A DNA stretch of 64,000 nt from Flagellimonas meishanensis (GTDB taxonomy: Bacteria; Bacteroidota; Bacteroidia; Flavobacteriales; Flavobacteriaceae), in the NCBI RefSeq assembly GCF_019880545.1, contig NZ_JAINVW010000003.1:1302001-1366000 (forward strand), in the 5' to 3' direction. Of this stretch, positions 1 to 8,329 are shown piece by piece. Numbering within the stretch: position 1 is the first letter of the stretch; each line of letters starts with the position of its first letter. A program made the position numbers and the translations under genes. The notes under the pieces were generated by a model. That model saw nothing but the letters and a program-made list of their open reading frames with translations, ran no database searches and was not told where the DNA came from.

Positions 1-1
1 T

Positions 2-133
2 TTTTTGGGAAGAATAGCCATTCCCGATTATTCAGACTTCATTATAGCCGATTACATTACAATTCCTGCCAGCTTGGGAGAAATAGGAACCTGTCTTTGG
101 TTGTTGGTCATGGGTGCCAAGGAGAAAGAATGA
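2..133 (+). CDS. C-terminal end of a DUF4386-like membrane protein (5' truncated)
   Basis: The frame is open from the window edge to TGA at 131-133 and encodes 43 residues ending in GEIGTCLWLLVMGAKEKE. The pattern of a hydrophobic stretch, then GE(I/L) followed by a tryptophan-containing membrane segment and a short charged tail, is how DUF4386 integral membrane proteins end. The rest of the gene lies before base 1, so the family call rests on this tail alone. The stop touches the end of the convergent RidA gene with no spacer. Confidence 0.5.
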   Translation, partial: FLGRIAIPDYSDFIIADYITIPASLGEIGTCLWLLVMGAKEKE

Positions 134-592
134 CTATTTGATTGCCATTGCCTCAATCTCTATTTTGGCCCCTCTGGACAGACCACCGGCAGCAAAAGTG
201 GTTCTGGCCGGTTTTTTTGTAAAGTGTTTGGAATAAACCTCATTAAAGGCTCCAAAATCGTCCATGGTGCTTAGGATAACAGTACATTTAACCACATTGT
301 CCAACGTCATGCCATGTTGGGCCAAAACGGCCTCTATATTTTTAATGGCCTGCTCCGTTTCTGCCTGTATCCCTCCCTCAACGATGGTTCGCGTGGTATG
401 GTCCATACCCAATTGACCAGCCAAAAAAAAGAGATTTCCAGCCTGGACCGCATCGCTGAAAGGGGAGTTTTGTTTCTTTACCTCATGCGATTTATGAAAA
501 ACAAGCTCCGTGTTCTCTTGGGCCGTGGAAGAAAAACCAAGTCCCAACGTCAAAACCAGCAGCAATATAAATTGAAAACGTTTCAGTTTCAT
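134..592 (-). CDS. RidA family protein with signal peptide (exported Rid/YjgF/UK114)
   Basis: 152 residues. Residues about 1-24 form a signal peptide (MKLKRF, a leucine-rich core, then SSTAQ), so the product should act in the periplasm. Residues 30-152 are a complete RidA domain. It keeps the arginine of PARTTF (about R130) that binds the carboxylate of imine or enamine substrates, and the end IEIEAMAIK is typical. Cytosolic RidA deaminates reactive 2-aminoacrylate released by PLP enzymes. The substrate of an exported version is unknown, and such copies may have another role. The gene is monocistronic and diverges from the HerA-like ATPase gene. Confidence 0.85.
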   Translation of the reverse strand: MKLKRFQFILLLVLTLGLGFSSTAQENTELVFHKSHEVKKQNSPFSDAVQAGNLFFLAGQLGMDHTTRTIVEGGIQAETEQAIKNIEAVLAQHGMTLDNVVKCTVILSTMDDFGAFNEVYSKHFTKKPARTTFAAGGLSRGAKIEIEAMAIK

Positions 593-611
593 AAGTGTGT
601 TTTTAGATTTG
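581..611 (+). promoter_or_regulatory. Candidate Bacteroidota promoter for the HerA-like gene
   Basis: TAGATTTG at 604-611 matches the TAnnTTTG -7 element exactly. Exactly 19 bases upstream is TTTC (581-584) against the consensus TTTG. The predicted start near 618 leaves a leader of about 30 bases before ATG 649, so the upstream TTG at 640 is unlikely to be needed as a start. The element overlaps the first codons of the divergent ridA gene. Confidence 0.45.
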
Positions 612-648
612 CTTAAAATTACCCTATTTTTATCGGAAATTGAACGGA

Positions 649-2154
649 ATGGACCGCAAAGAAAAATTCTTTGATCATATTGAAACGGGGTATACCACCA
701 AAGGTGACTTCATTGCCATGGGTGCTGCTATGTTGGATGGTGAAACTGTGACCAACGCATTCGTAAAAGTGCCTCTGAAAACCTTGAATCGCCACGGTCT
801 CATTGCGGGGGCCACCGGAACTGGTAAAACCAAGACGCTACAGGTACTTGCCGAGAACCTTTCCGAAAAAGGAATCCCTGTTTTGCTGATGGACCTAAAA
901 GGTGATTTGAGCGGCATTGCACAACCCAGTCCCGGGCATCCCAAAATTGATGAACGCCACGAGAAAATCGGATTGTCTTTTGAAGCCAAAGGATTTCCTG
1001 TGGAAATTCTCTCCCTTTCAGAACAAGATGGTGTTCGGCTAAGGGCCACGGTCTCCGAATTCGGACCTGTTTTACTTTCCAGGATATTGGACCTAACCGT
1101 TACGCAGGAAGGTATTGTGGCCGTAGTTTTCAAATATTGTGATGACAACAAGCTGCCTTTGTTGGATTTAAAGGACTTCAAAAAAGTGCTGCAATATGCC
1201 ACCGGAGAGGGGAAGAAGGAATTTCAAGATTCCTATGGCCGAATTTCCACAAGCTCCACGGGCACCATTCTCCGAAAAATTATTGAGTTGGAACAGCAAG
1301 GAGCCGACCTGTTCTTTGGGGAAAAGTCATTTGATGTTGAAGACTTGGTGCGCATTGATGAAAACGGAATGGGATATGTGAACATCATTCGATTGACAGA
1401 CATTCAGGACCGGCCCAAACTTTTTTCCACCTTTATGCTGAGTCTATTGGCTGAAATTTATTCCACTTTCCCGGAGCAAGGCGATAGTGACAGGCCTGAG
1501 TTGATCCTCTTTATCGACGAGGCACACCTGATTTTTGACAATGCCTCCAAAGCGCTCTTGGATCAGATTGAGAGCATCGTCAAATTGATTCGTTCCAAAG
1601 GAATCGGGCTATATTTTGTTACCCAAAATCCAACCGATGTGCCGGACGATGTTTTGGCGCAACTGGGACTAAAAGTTCAGCACGCCCTTCGGGCATTTAC
1701 TGCAAAAGACCGAAAAGCGATAAAACTGACCGCTGAGAACTACCCAATCTCGGAATTTTACGATACCAAGGAAATACTCACCTCTTTGGGCATCGGCGAG
1801 GCACTGATATCTGCCTTGGATGAAAAGGGCAGGCCAACTCCCTTGGCGGCTACCCTGCTTCGGGCGCCCATGAGCCGCATGGATGTGTTGACAGATTCCG
1901 AATTAAAGGATGTTATCGGCAAATCCAAACTGGTGAAGAAGTACAACGAGGAAATTGACCGTGAAAGTGCCTACGAAATTCTGGACAAAAAAATTGAAAA
2001 GGCGGAAAAGGAAGCTGAAAAAGAACAAGGGACAACATCCAGAAGAAGCACCTCAACCCGACGCAGTACCCGAATGAACCCGGTGGTAAAAGTGCTTACC
2101 AGTGCCACCTTTATCCGTGGGGTACTCGGTGTGCTTAAGAAAGTGATTCGTTGA
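649..2154 (+). CDS. HerA-like (DUF853 type) ATPase
   Basis: 501 residues from ATG 649; a TTG nine bases upstream is also in frame. Walker A is GATGTGKT (54-61), Walker B is FIDEAH (288-293), and VTQNP follows about 30 residues later as in the HerA/VirB4 helicase fold. This matches the DUF853 group of helicase HerA-like proteins. The last 60 residues are a charged helix followed by a Ser/Arg-rich linker (SRRSTSTRRSTR) and a short basic, hydrophobic tail. Proteins of this group are presumed DNA-translocating or remodelling ATPases, but their job in Bacteroidota is not established. No NurA-like nuclease is next to it, which argues against a HerA-NurA end-resection pair. Confidence 0.85.
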   Translation: MDRKEKFFDHIETGYTTKGDFIAMGAAMLDGETVTNAFVKVPLKTLNRHGLIAGATGTGKTKTLQVLAENLSEKGIPVLLMDLKGDLSGIAQPSPGHPKIDERHEKIGLSFEAKGFPVEILSLSEQDGVRLRATVSEFGPVLLSRILDLTVTQEGIVAVVFKYCDDNKLPLLDLKDFKKVLQYATGEGKKEFQDSYGRISTSSTGTILRKIIELEQQGADLFFGEKSFDVEDLVRIDENGMGYVNIIRLTDIQDRPKLFSTFMLSLLAEIYSTFPEQGDSDRPELILFIDEAHLIFDNASKALLDQIESIVKLIRSKGIGLYFVTQNPTDVPDDVLAQLGLKVQHALRAFTAKDRKAIKLTAENYPISEFYDTKEILTSLGIGEALISALDEKGRPTPLAATLLRAPMSRMDVLTDSELKDVIGKSKLVKKYNEEIDRESAYEILDKKIEKAEKEAEKEQGTTSRRSTSTRRSTRMNPVVKVLTSATFIRGVLGVLKKVIR

Positions 2155-2268
2155 CAGTCGCTAACCGAGATTTAATCTAATACGGACATCATATTTCATC
2201 TGTTTGTTTGCAGAAATATTTCCAAAGGACCATAATAAGAAACATTGCAAATTCATTTTAACCATCCA

Positions 2269-2820
2269 ATGAAAAAATCCTTTCGTACCAACCTATATTT
2301 GGTTTTATTTGTTTTGATGGTGAGCTGTTCAAAAACGGACACCACCTTCCTTATTACTGAACAAAGTGTTGGCCCTTTGCATAAGTCCACTCCAATTACC
2401 GACCTAGAAACGGTTTTTGTTGGGGATTCCATTGTGCGAGACACGGCACGCTTAAAACTGGGCGGAAAAACAAAAAAGATCAAGGTTTTTGAAAAAGGTG
2501 GGGAACACCTTTTGACCCTTACCCCTTCCGCTGACAGTATTCCGACCATTGAAAATATCAGGATTTTTGATGTCCGCTACCAAACCGACAAAGGCATCGG
2601 CCTGGCAAGCACTTTTGGGGATATCCAAAAGAACTATTCCATAAAAAAAATTGTGACCACCTTAAACAGTGTTGTCATTTTTCCAAAGGAAAGCAGCTTG
2701 TATTTTACCATCGACAAGGAAGAACTTCCCACCAATCTCCGCTATACCACATCCAATATTGAGGCCGTGCAGATTCCGGCAACGGCCAAAACCAAATATT
2801 TGATGATAGGCTGGGAATAG
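2269..2820 (+). CDS. Small lipoprotein of unknown function
   Basis: 183 residues from ATG 2269; the longer frame from TTG 2245 would spoil the signal peptide. MKKSFRTN, a hydrophobic core and LMVSCSKTD give a lipoprotein signal with the lipidated cysteine at about residue 20. The body is beta-rich with no motif I recognise: it has DSIVRDTARLKLGGKTKKI near the start and IGLASTFGDIQKNYSIKKI in the middle. The second phrase resembles the 'theoretical threshold/twist' pattern of small periplasmic beta proteins but is not diagnostic. It probably faces the periplasm or cell surface. It is followed 75 bases later by another secreted protein gene on the same strand. Confidence 0.7.
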   Translation: MKKSFRTNLYLVLFVLMVSCSKTDTTFLITEQSVGPLHKSTPITDLETVFVGDSIVRDTARLKLGGKTKKIKVFEKGGEHLLTLTPSADSIPTIENIRIFDVRYQTDKGIGLASTFGDIQKNYSIKKIVTTLNSVVIFPKESSLYFTIDKEELPTNLRYTTSNIEAVQIPATAKTKYLMIGWE

Positions 2821-2894
2821 CCCAATCGTTAACAAATGCATAAAGGCGGTAAATCTTAGGAGGTATTTGGTTAATTTGGGGAAAAACCAACCCA

Positions 2895-3854
2895 ATGAAA
2901 AAACCGCTCTTGTTTCTATTCTTGTTTCCTTTCGCAATGGTAGCACAGTATGATTACGAGCCGTCCCAAGAACATCCCTATGGACTCCCCAATCCGGAAG
3001 CTCCCTCAGCGCTTTTGGACTTTGCACCAATGATCGGGGAATGCCAGTGTAAATCGGAGACCCGAAATCCCGATCAGACCTGGGCAGCTCCGGTGGATAT
3101 GGTTTGGCGTTTCAAATATATCATGAACGGTATGGGAATCCAGGATGAAACCTTAAAGGAAGACGGTACCTATTCGGGAAGTATCCGGCAATTCATCCCT
3201 GACAGCACAAGATGGTACGTACACTATTATAGCCATCCAAGGCCATCCACTACCCTTCCGACCTGGGAGGGAAAAAAGACGGAAGATGGAAAAATAGTGC
3301 TCTATCGGGAACAGCAAGCACCAAATGGAATGGAAGGCTTTTTTCGACTTACCTTTTATGATATGGATGAAAATGGATTCAAATGGGTCGGTGAATGGGT
3401 GGATAAATCAGAATCCGTGGTGTTCCCGACATGGAGGATTGACTGCTCCAATGGTAAAATATCGAAAAACAACAAATTAGAAAAAGAACGCATACTAGAG
3501 GCTACACGCATTTTTTCAAAAGCCTACATGAATGGGGACTATGAAACCATTGCCAATAGCTACACCATGGATGGCAAGATTTTTCCGAACAATGCGGATA
3601 TCATCTCAGGAAGACAGGCCATTAAGGAACGATGGATGCAGGGTGCAGGGGCCAAAATACTGCACCATGAAATTCAGCCACTGGAAATTAAATTTTTTGG
3701 GGATTATGCCCATGATTATGGCTACTTTCAGGGAAAAACCGAACGAAAAGACGGTTCTGTGGTCGACTGGAAGGGCAAATATGTGGTCATATGGAAAAAA
3801 GAGGATGGCAACTGGAAAATGTACCTCGACATCTGGAACCGAATCAGTGATTAA
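2895..3854 (+). CDS. Secreted protein with DUF1579-like N-half and SnoaL/DUF4440-like C-half
   Basis: 319 residues. A signal peptide (about 1-17, ending FAMVAQ) precedes two domains. Residues 35-185 contain repeated aromatic strands (MVWRFKYIMNGMGIQDE, GFKWVGEWVD), like the heme- or lipid-binding-like barrels called DUF1579. Residues 195-319 begin with a helix (ILEATRIFSKAYMNGDYETIANSYTMDG) and end WKGKYVVIWKKEDGNWKMYLDIWN, the cone-shaped NTF2/SnoaL/DUF4440 fold. Both parts are small-ligand or ketosteroid-isomerase-like scaffolds. No catalytic set can be assigned by eye. The 3' end overlaps the convergent HxlR gene by four bases. Confidence 0.7.
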   Translation: MKKPLLFLFLFPFAMVAQYDYEPSQEHPYGLPNPEAPSALLDFAPMIGECQCKSETRNPDQTWAAPVDMVWRFKYIMNGMGIQDETLKEDGTYSGSIRQFIPDSTRWYVHYYSHPRPSTTLPTWEGKKTEDGKIVLYREQQAPNGMEGFFRLTFYDMDENGFKWVGEWVDKSESVVFPTWRIDCSNGKISKNNKLEKERILEATRIFSKAYMNGDYETIANSYTMDGKIFPNNADIISGRQAIKERWMQGAGAKILHHEIQPLEIKFFGDYAHDYGYFQGKTERKDGSVVDWKGKYVVIWKKEDGNWKMYLDIWNRISD

Positions 3855-4273
3855 AGCAATCCGTATTTCTCTCGGTTTGCCAACACTTTTGGACTGTTGG
3901 CCTGCATCCATTCGGTCAGTTCCAAGAGTTTTTCCACATAGGTTTGTCCAAAATCCGTTAGGCTATATTCCACCCTCACTGGCACCTCGTTAAATGCTTC
4001 TCGGGAAATGTATCCATCCGCTTCCAACACTTTCAATCGCTGGCTCAGTACCTTATTGGAAATCCCGTAGACATATTTTTTGAGCTTGTTGAATCTCAAA
4101 ACATGGAAATAACCCAACCAAAGAAGGATCAAGGTGCTCCATTGATCCGATGCCACGGACATCACATCCCGAACCGGGCAAAGCTCGGGGGGATTCCTAT
4201 AATCAATGTGCCCAAACATTTTTTCCAATTTTCTGGCCATTCTAAACTTCTGATTTTCAACAACGGTTTCCAT
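3851..4273 (-). CDS. HxlR family winged-helix transcriptional regulator
   Basis: 140 residues, normal for the family. The core LCPVRDVMSVASDQWSTLIL (31-50) carries the conserved Cys32. FNKLKKYVYGISNKVLSQRLK (61-81) is the recognition helix region, and VRVEYSLTDFGQ (100-111) is the wing and following helix. HxlR proteins bind DNA as dimers and many sense quinones, aldehydes or oxidants through the N-terminal cysteine. It is divergently oriented to the alpha/beta hydrolase at 4370 and the VOC gene at 5243, which are its likely targets. The target assignment is inference from position and from the inverted repeat at 4352-4366. Confidence 0.92.
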   Translation of the reverse strand: METVVENQKFRMARKLEKMFGHIDYRNPPELCPVRDVMSVASDQWSTLILLWLGYFHVLRFNKLKKYVYGISNKVLSQRLKVLEADGYISREAFNEVPVRVEYSLTDFGQTYVEKLLELTEWMQANSPKVLANREKYGLL

Positions 4274-4351
4274 GATTATACTTAGTATGGGGTTAGGGAC
4301 CTCTTTTTTGTTACAAAATGAATGTGTATTTTAGTTTCCAATAAAGAGTAA

Positions 4352-4366
4352 GTTACAAAAAGTAAC
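4352..4366. promoter_or_regulatory. Candidate HxlR operator, GTTAC-N5-GTAAC
   Basis: A perfect inverted repeat GTTAC/GTAAC separated by five A residues lies directly before the hydrolase start, in the HxlR-hydrolase divergent region. A further GTTAC half-site occurs at 4310-4314. Dimeric winged-helix regulators bind such dyads, and the position would let the HxlR protein block hydrolase expression. No binding is shown. Confidence 0.4.
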
Positions 4367-4369
4367 CAT

Positions 4370-5209
4370 ATGAAAAAACTCCTGACCAAAATAGTTCCGT
4401 TGATCTATGGCCAATTTTTTAACCTATATGCCTTTTTTGCCCCTCAAAAAGCCGCTCATTCCGCCTTTACGCTCTTTTGCAAGATCCGAAAAGGCCGTGT
4501 TTTGCCTCAGCAGGAATCCTTTCTTGAAACTGCAAAATTTGACATAGAGGAGGTTTCCGGCCACAAACTGCAATCTTACAGGTGGGAAGGACGCAGGGAA
4601 ACGGTACTTTTGGTGCATGGCTGGGAAAGCAATGCGTTTCGATGGCGAAATCTTATCAAAAAACTCAAGGAAGCCGATTTCAATGTAATTGCCTTTGATG
4701 CCCCAGCCCATGGATATTCTTCTGGAAAGCTGCTTTATGTACCCCTGTACGAGGAAACGGTGCACCACATGGTAAAAAAGTATGATCCAAAATTCATTAT
4801 TGGACATTCGGTAGGTGGAATGACGCTGATCTACAACGAATACAAGAATCCAAATCCACAAGTAGAAAAAATGGTCATTATCGGGGCTCCTTCGGAGTTT
4901 CATGAAATAATGGAACACTACCAGGATCTTTTGAAATTCAACAACAGGGTGATGCAGGCCTTGGATGACTATGTTTTTAACCGGTTTGGATTTCGCATCC
5001 ATGACTTTTCTGCATCCAAATACGCGGAGAGCAACAAGAAGAAAGGGCTTATTTTCCATGATCGTTTTGATGCCATTGCCCCGTACCATGCCTCGGTGGC
5101 CGTGCACAAAAAATGGAAGAACAGCGAGTTGGTCACCACGGAAGGACTGGGCCATTCCATGCACCAAGAACAGGTAAACGAACAGATCATTTCTTTTTTG
5201 GAAGCTTAA
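4370..5209 (+). CDS. Alpha/beta hydrolase
   Basis: 279 residues. LLVHGW (80-85) is the oxyanion strand-turn and GHSVGG (145-150) the nucleophile elbow with Ser147. FHDRFDAI holds a candidate acid (about D234), and GLGHSM holds the catalytic His262, so the full triad is visible. The first 60 residues are a hydrophobic, partly membrane-seeking extension without a clear signal peptide. Family members are esterases, lipases or haloperoxidase-like enzymes; the substrate cannot be read from sequence. It is followed 33 bases later by the VOC gene, probably in one transcript controlled by the divergent HxlR regulator. Confidence 0.88.
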   Translation: MKKLLTKIVPLIYGQFFNLYAFFAPQKAAHSAFTLFCKIRKGRVLPQQESFLETAKFDIEEVSGHKLQSYRWEGRRETVLLVHGWESNAFRWRNLIKKLKEADFNVIAFDAPAHGYSSGKLLYVPLYEETVHHMVKKYDPKFIIGHSVGGMTLIYNEYKNPNPQVEKMVIIGAPSEFHEIMEHYQDLLKFNNRVMQALDDYVFNRFGFRIHDFSASKYAESNKKKGLIFHDRFDAIAPYHASVAVHKKWKNSELVTTEGLGHSMHQEQVNEQIISFLEA

Positions 5210-5242
5210 CAAAGAAGTTCTACTTTTCAAAAAAAAACAGTC

Positions 5243-5665
5243 ATGCAAACGATAACCCCTTTCCATATTGCCATTCCGGTGCATAACCTGGACGAGTGCA
5301 GAACTTTTTATCGGGAAGTTTTAGCATGCGAAGAGGGCAGAAGCAGTGACCACTGGGTAGATTTCAACCTTTTTGGACATCAATTGGTTATTCATTACAA
5401 ACCAAAATCAGCGGAAGATTTGCATACCAATCCGGTGGATGGCAAAAATGTGCCTGTCCCACACTACGGGGTGGTGCTTCCGTGGGATGTGTTCCAATCA
5501 TTCTCGAAAGAATTGAAAGAAAAGGGAGTTACTTTTATCATTGAGCCCTACATCCGATTTAAGGGCGAGGTTGGTGAGCAAGCCACCATGTTTTTTTTAG
5601 ATCCTGCCGGCAATGCATTGGAATTCAAAGCTTTCAAGGATATGGGGCAGTTATTCGCAAAATAA
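5243..5665 (+). CDS. VOC (glyoxalase/bleomycin resistance/dioxygenase) superfamily protein
   Basis: 140 residues, one full pair of beta-alpha-beta-beta-beta modules. [21 protein letters not shown] at the start and [15 protein letters not shown] at the end are the standard module borders. Candidate metal ligands are H8, a histidine in [10 protein letters not shown], and the glutamate of LEFKAF. Known activities of the fold include lyases, dioxygenases and drug-binding proteins. The close position after the hydrolase and the HxlR context suggest a shared detoxification role (inference). The gene ends three bases before the convergent DUF2306 gene. Confidence 0.88.
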   Translation: MQTITPFHIAIPVHNLDECRTFYREVLACEEGRSSDHWVDFNLFGHQLVIHYKPKSAEDLHTNPVDGKNVPVPHYGVVLPWDVFQSFSKELKEKGVTFIIEPYIRFKGEVGEQATMFFLDPAGNALEFKAFKDMGQLFAK

Positions 5666-5667
5666 CT

Positions 5668-6291
5668 TCAGTCTATGGTAAGGCCTTTTTTGCGCACCCA
5701 CAGATGGGCAAAAACCATATTGGGAACCCAGCATAGCCAAGCCACTATTTTGTACGCAATCAAAAATTCGCCAAAGGCCATGGTCAAAAGTGGCAACCAG
5801 ATTCTTAATGTTACCGCTGCAAAACAGGCGGCGTAACTGTAGATCATCATGCCCTGATGCAGGGATAAATCCTTTTTTCTTATGGCGATATAGGCTTTGC
5901 CGGTAGTAAAAAGCCAAATCAATCCAAGTAAAATGAAGCCCAAAGAGGAGATAAATCCACCTGTGGCAAAAAAGCCAATATACACCGCACAAATTCCACT
6001 CACGGCTACCGATAAAACATACACCTTTCCCAAAGTACGGTGCAATGCCAGGTTCTTGGACCTGATCTTTTTACTGAATTGGGACCAACCTGTGAGCAAA
6101 GCCAAACCTCCGAAGGAGATATGCCCATAAAATCCTATTTGCCAAATGGTACTCGTCAGAATTTCCTGGGATTTACTTGCCAATAGCCCAGCATCTTCTG
6201 GCATGATAAGATACATTGCAGGATATAGTCCGATAAAGATGGCCAAAGTGACGAACGCAATCCACGCTATTTTGTTTCTGGTACGACCCAT
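5668..6291 (-). CDS. DUF2306-type membrane protein
   Basis: 207 residues with about six hydrophobic segments (from WIAFVTLAIFIGLYPAMYLI onward). The conserved pieces ALHRTLGKVYV and LSLHQGMMIYSYAACFAAVTLRIWLP, each with a histidine before a membrane helix, fit DUF2306, a group of haem-cytochrome-like inner-membrane proteins of unknown function. It lies only four bases downstream of the lipoprotein esterase stop on the same strand, so both are probably co-transcribed from the promoter at 8045-8075. Confidence 0.75.
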   Translation of the reverse strand: MGRTRNKIAWIAFVTLAIFIGLYPAMYLIMPEDAGLLASKSQEILTSTIWQIGFYGHISFGGLALLTGWSQFSKKIRSKNLALHRTLGKVYVLSVAVSGICAVYIGFFATGGFISSLGFILLGLIWLFTTGKAYIAIRKKDLSLHQGMMIYSYAACFAAVTLRIWLPLLTMAFGEFLIAYKIVAWLCWVPNMVFAHLWVRKKGLTID

Positions 6292-6295
6292 ATTG

Positions 6296-8023
6296 TTATT
6301 TATATCTCCAACTGGTTAAATCTGCATTCTTCGGGGCGCTTTCCGATATGCGCTTCATGATTTTGGGCACATACATGCTATTATACCGAAAGCGGCTAAT
6401 ATGGTTCGGGAGTTCCGGATCACCGTTCCAGCAATGTTCCGCTCTATCGCCATACAGGACCTCGCCATCGTAATAGGGATCTGTGGTGTTTTCCAGAAAG
6501 TCTTCCATCAAATAAACGGCATTGTTCAAGTAATAGTTGTCCATATCGCCACAGTAGATATGAATTTTACCCTTCAATTTTTCTCCCAATTTATCCCAAT
6601 CCCTTTCCAAAATATACCTAAGATCGTAGTTTTCTTTCCAATATTCGGCCACTTTTGGATTGATCTCTCCGGTCGTTTTGTCCCAAATCCGTTCTGGGTA
6701 GCCATCTTTTCCCTGGGGTGAATAGGTGGCCTCCCAAATATCCCATTGTTGGCCAGATCGGGATTTTGTGCCCAAAACAAGTTCCAATTGGTTATATTCC
6801 CTTGCAGTGGTCTGAACATGGCCCAGGTAGTCGCGGTGCGCGGGAACTTCCAGAGGTTTGTGCTCGCTATCGTAATAATATGCATTCTTGTCCTCATAAA
6901 TGTTGGTGAGGCAATATGCCCTAAAATCGATGGGGTCCGGACAGGCCGCAAAGCACCCATTGTATTCCTCAGGATATTTAACCTGAACGGCCAGGGCCTC
7001 CCAGCCTCCCGTGGAGCCGCCGTACAAAAACCGGGACCATCCTTCGCCGATACCCCTGAACTCTTTTTCAATGTATGGGATCAGTTCATGCGTGATCGCA
7101 TCGCCATATGGACCCTGATTGGCCGAGTTCACGGCATAGGAATCATCATAGTACGGGGTGGGATGCTGTATCTCGATAATCAAAAATCGAGGGAAATCCG
7201 GTTCGTTCCACCGCTTGTAAAAGTCGTAGGCCTCTTGTTGCTGGATGATATTGTAACCTTCCACATCAAAACGTGCCGAGTATTCCGGTTCTAGATTCGG
7301 ATCCGGTGGAGTGGTCCTGAACCCTCCAAAGTCGTCTGGAAAATGGCCATGGAAAATCATCAAGGGATAGTGAGCCTCTTGATGCTCTTCAAAACCTTTG
7401 GGAAGTAGAATATGGGCTCCCAAATACATGTCCCTGCCCCAAAACTCACTGAGCTTTTCAGATTTGATCTTCACATGCTTTATCCACTCGGTATCCTTAG
7501 GTTCCGAGATGGGCGGAATAACCTTTTCCATGGCCACCCTAACATTACGGATTCCATTTTCATCTATATTGATCTTAAAGGGCTCGCTATAAAGATTTCC
7601 CGGAGATCTGTTCCATTGCTGTCCCTCACCATTATCCATAGGCAGCTTCACGGTATGGCCGGTAGCCAAATTAAAGGTCTCGTAGGTGTGCAACAATGCC
7701 TGCACGTAGTACTCCCCTGCTGGGATATCGCTTAAGCTTTCATAGGGAAATCCGAGAACGGCATCATCAAAAACGATTTCTTCGCCCGGATTCATACCTT
7801 CAACGTCCACACCAAAGATCAATTGGGTATGTAACCTCGCATTTATCTGAAAGCGTGGTTCATTGTCATTATTTGTCGAAAGCATTAGAAGCAACCTACC
7901 GTCCAAGGCCATTTCACTTGCTTCTTCTGTAAACAAAACGGAAATCTGGTTTTGGTTTTCCTTTTTTGTACATGCTCCCAACAATGTAACCAAAAGAAGG
8001 GTCAGTTTTATCTGGATTTTCAT
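6296..8023 (-). CDS. Lipoprotein esterase-like alpha/beta hydrolase
   Basis: 575 residues from the ATG at 8021-8023; the frame can be extended to 8074 but that would run through the promoter. MKIQIKLTLLLVTLLGAC gives a lipobox with Cys18. Residues 30-170 are a beta-rich region, and residues 175-575 carry the hydrolase: LMIFHGHFPDD (221-231) for the oxyanion site and YGGSTGGWEAL (334-344) with nucleophile Ser337. The arrangement resembles bacterial Esterase-D/feruloyl-esterase-like enzymes (family opinion by eye). It would act on the outer membrane or in the periplasm. It heads a two-gene unit with the DUF2306 gene. Confidence 0.8.
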   Translation of the reverse strand: MKIQIKLTLLLVTLLGACTKKENQNQISVLFTEEASEMALDGRLLLMLSTNNDNEPRFQINARLHTQLIFGVDVEGMNPGEEIVFDDAVLGFPYESLSDIPAGEYYVQALLHTYETFNLATGHTVKLPMDNGEGQQWNRSPGNLYSEPFKINIDENGIRNVRVAMEKVIPPISEPKDTEWIKHVKIKSEKLSEFWGRDMYLGAHILLPKGFEEHQEAHYPLMIFHGHFPDDFGGFRTTPPDPNLEPEYSARFDVEGYNIIQQQEAYDFYKRWNEPDFPRFLIIEIQHPTPYYDDSYAVNSANQGPYGDAITHELIPYIEKEFRGIGEGWSRFLYGGSTGGWEALAVQVKYPEEYNGCFAACPDPIDFRAYCLTNIYEDKNAYYYDSEHKPLEVPAHRDYLGHVQTTAREYNQLELVLGTKSRSGQQWDIWEATYSPQGKDGYPERIWDKTTGEINPKVAEYWKENYDLRYILERDWDKLGEKLKGKIHIYCGDMDNYYLNNAVYLMEDFLENTTDPYYDGEVLYGDRAEHCWNGDPELPNHISRFRYNSMYVPKIMKRISESAPKNADLTSWRYK

Positions 8024-8044
8024 AGTGTTATCTGGTTTGAATGA

Positions 8045-8075
8045 AAAAGATAGTGAATTTAAATTTCGATTCAAA
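8045..8075 (-). promoter_or_regulatory. Bacteroidota promoter of the lipoprotein esterase gene
   Basis: On the minus strand, TTTG (8075-8072), exactly 19 bases, and TATCTTTT (8052-8045) match the TTTG-N19-TAnnTTTG consensus with one mismatch. The expected transcription start near 8038 lies just before the ATG at 8023, which decides for this start over the longer reading frame. Confidence 0.6.
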
Positions 8076-8170
8076 CGAAATCTATTTTGATCTTTATCCT
8101 ATACTATTTTGGATGTTGGAAACGTTATCAATTGGAAATCAAATGGGTATGATACCTACTAAATTACCAG

Positions 8171-8329
8171 ATGATGAAAACCATTCTCCTTTTGATCAGC
8201 TTGATATTTACCTTGCTCGCTGTTACCAGTTGCACCAACGATGAAGGTGAAAACGATCTCGATTTTATTTCTCCCGATGAGGAGGAACAGCTCGCTTTGC
8301 TGGAAACAGAAACCAAAAACGCGGATTAA
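8171..8329 (+). CDS. 52-residue lipoprotein
   Basis: This short frame starts with two ATG codons and reads MMKTILLLISLIFTLLAVTSC followed by TNDEGENDLDF and an acidic tail ending ETETKNAD. The signal and lipobox (AVTSC, Cys21) are convincing, and the mature part is only about 32 residues, strongly acidic. The stop TAA at 8327-8329 overlaps the folD stop by three bases in convergent orientation. Its function is unknown. Small acidic lipoproteins of this sort are common in Flavobacteriia and are often missed by gene callers. Confidence 0.65.
   Translation: MMKTILLLISLIFTLLAVTSCTNDEGENDLDFISPDEEEQLALLETETKNAD

Noticed and set aside
4424..5284. 286-codon frame antisense to the alpha/beta hydrolase
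   Set aside because: The hydrolase has a full triad on the plus strand; the antisense product is rich in His/Phe/Arg without motifs.
8024..8074. Longer start of the lipoprotein esterase
   Set aside because: The extension overlaps an almost perfect promoter and would destroy the lipoprotein signal.
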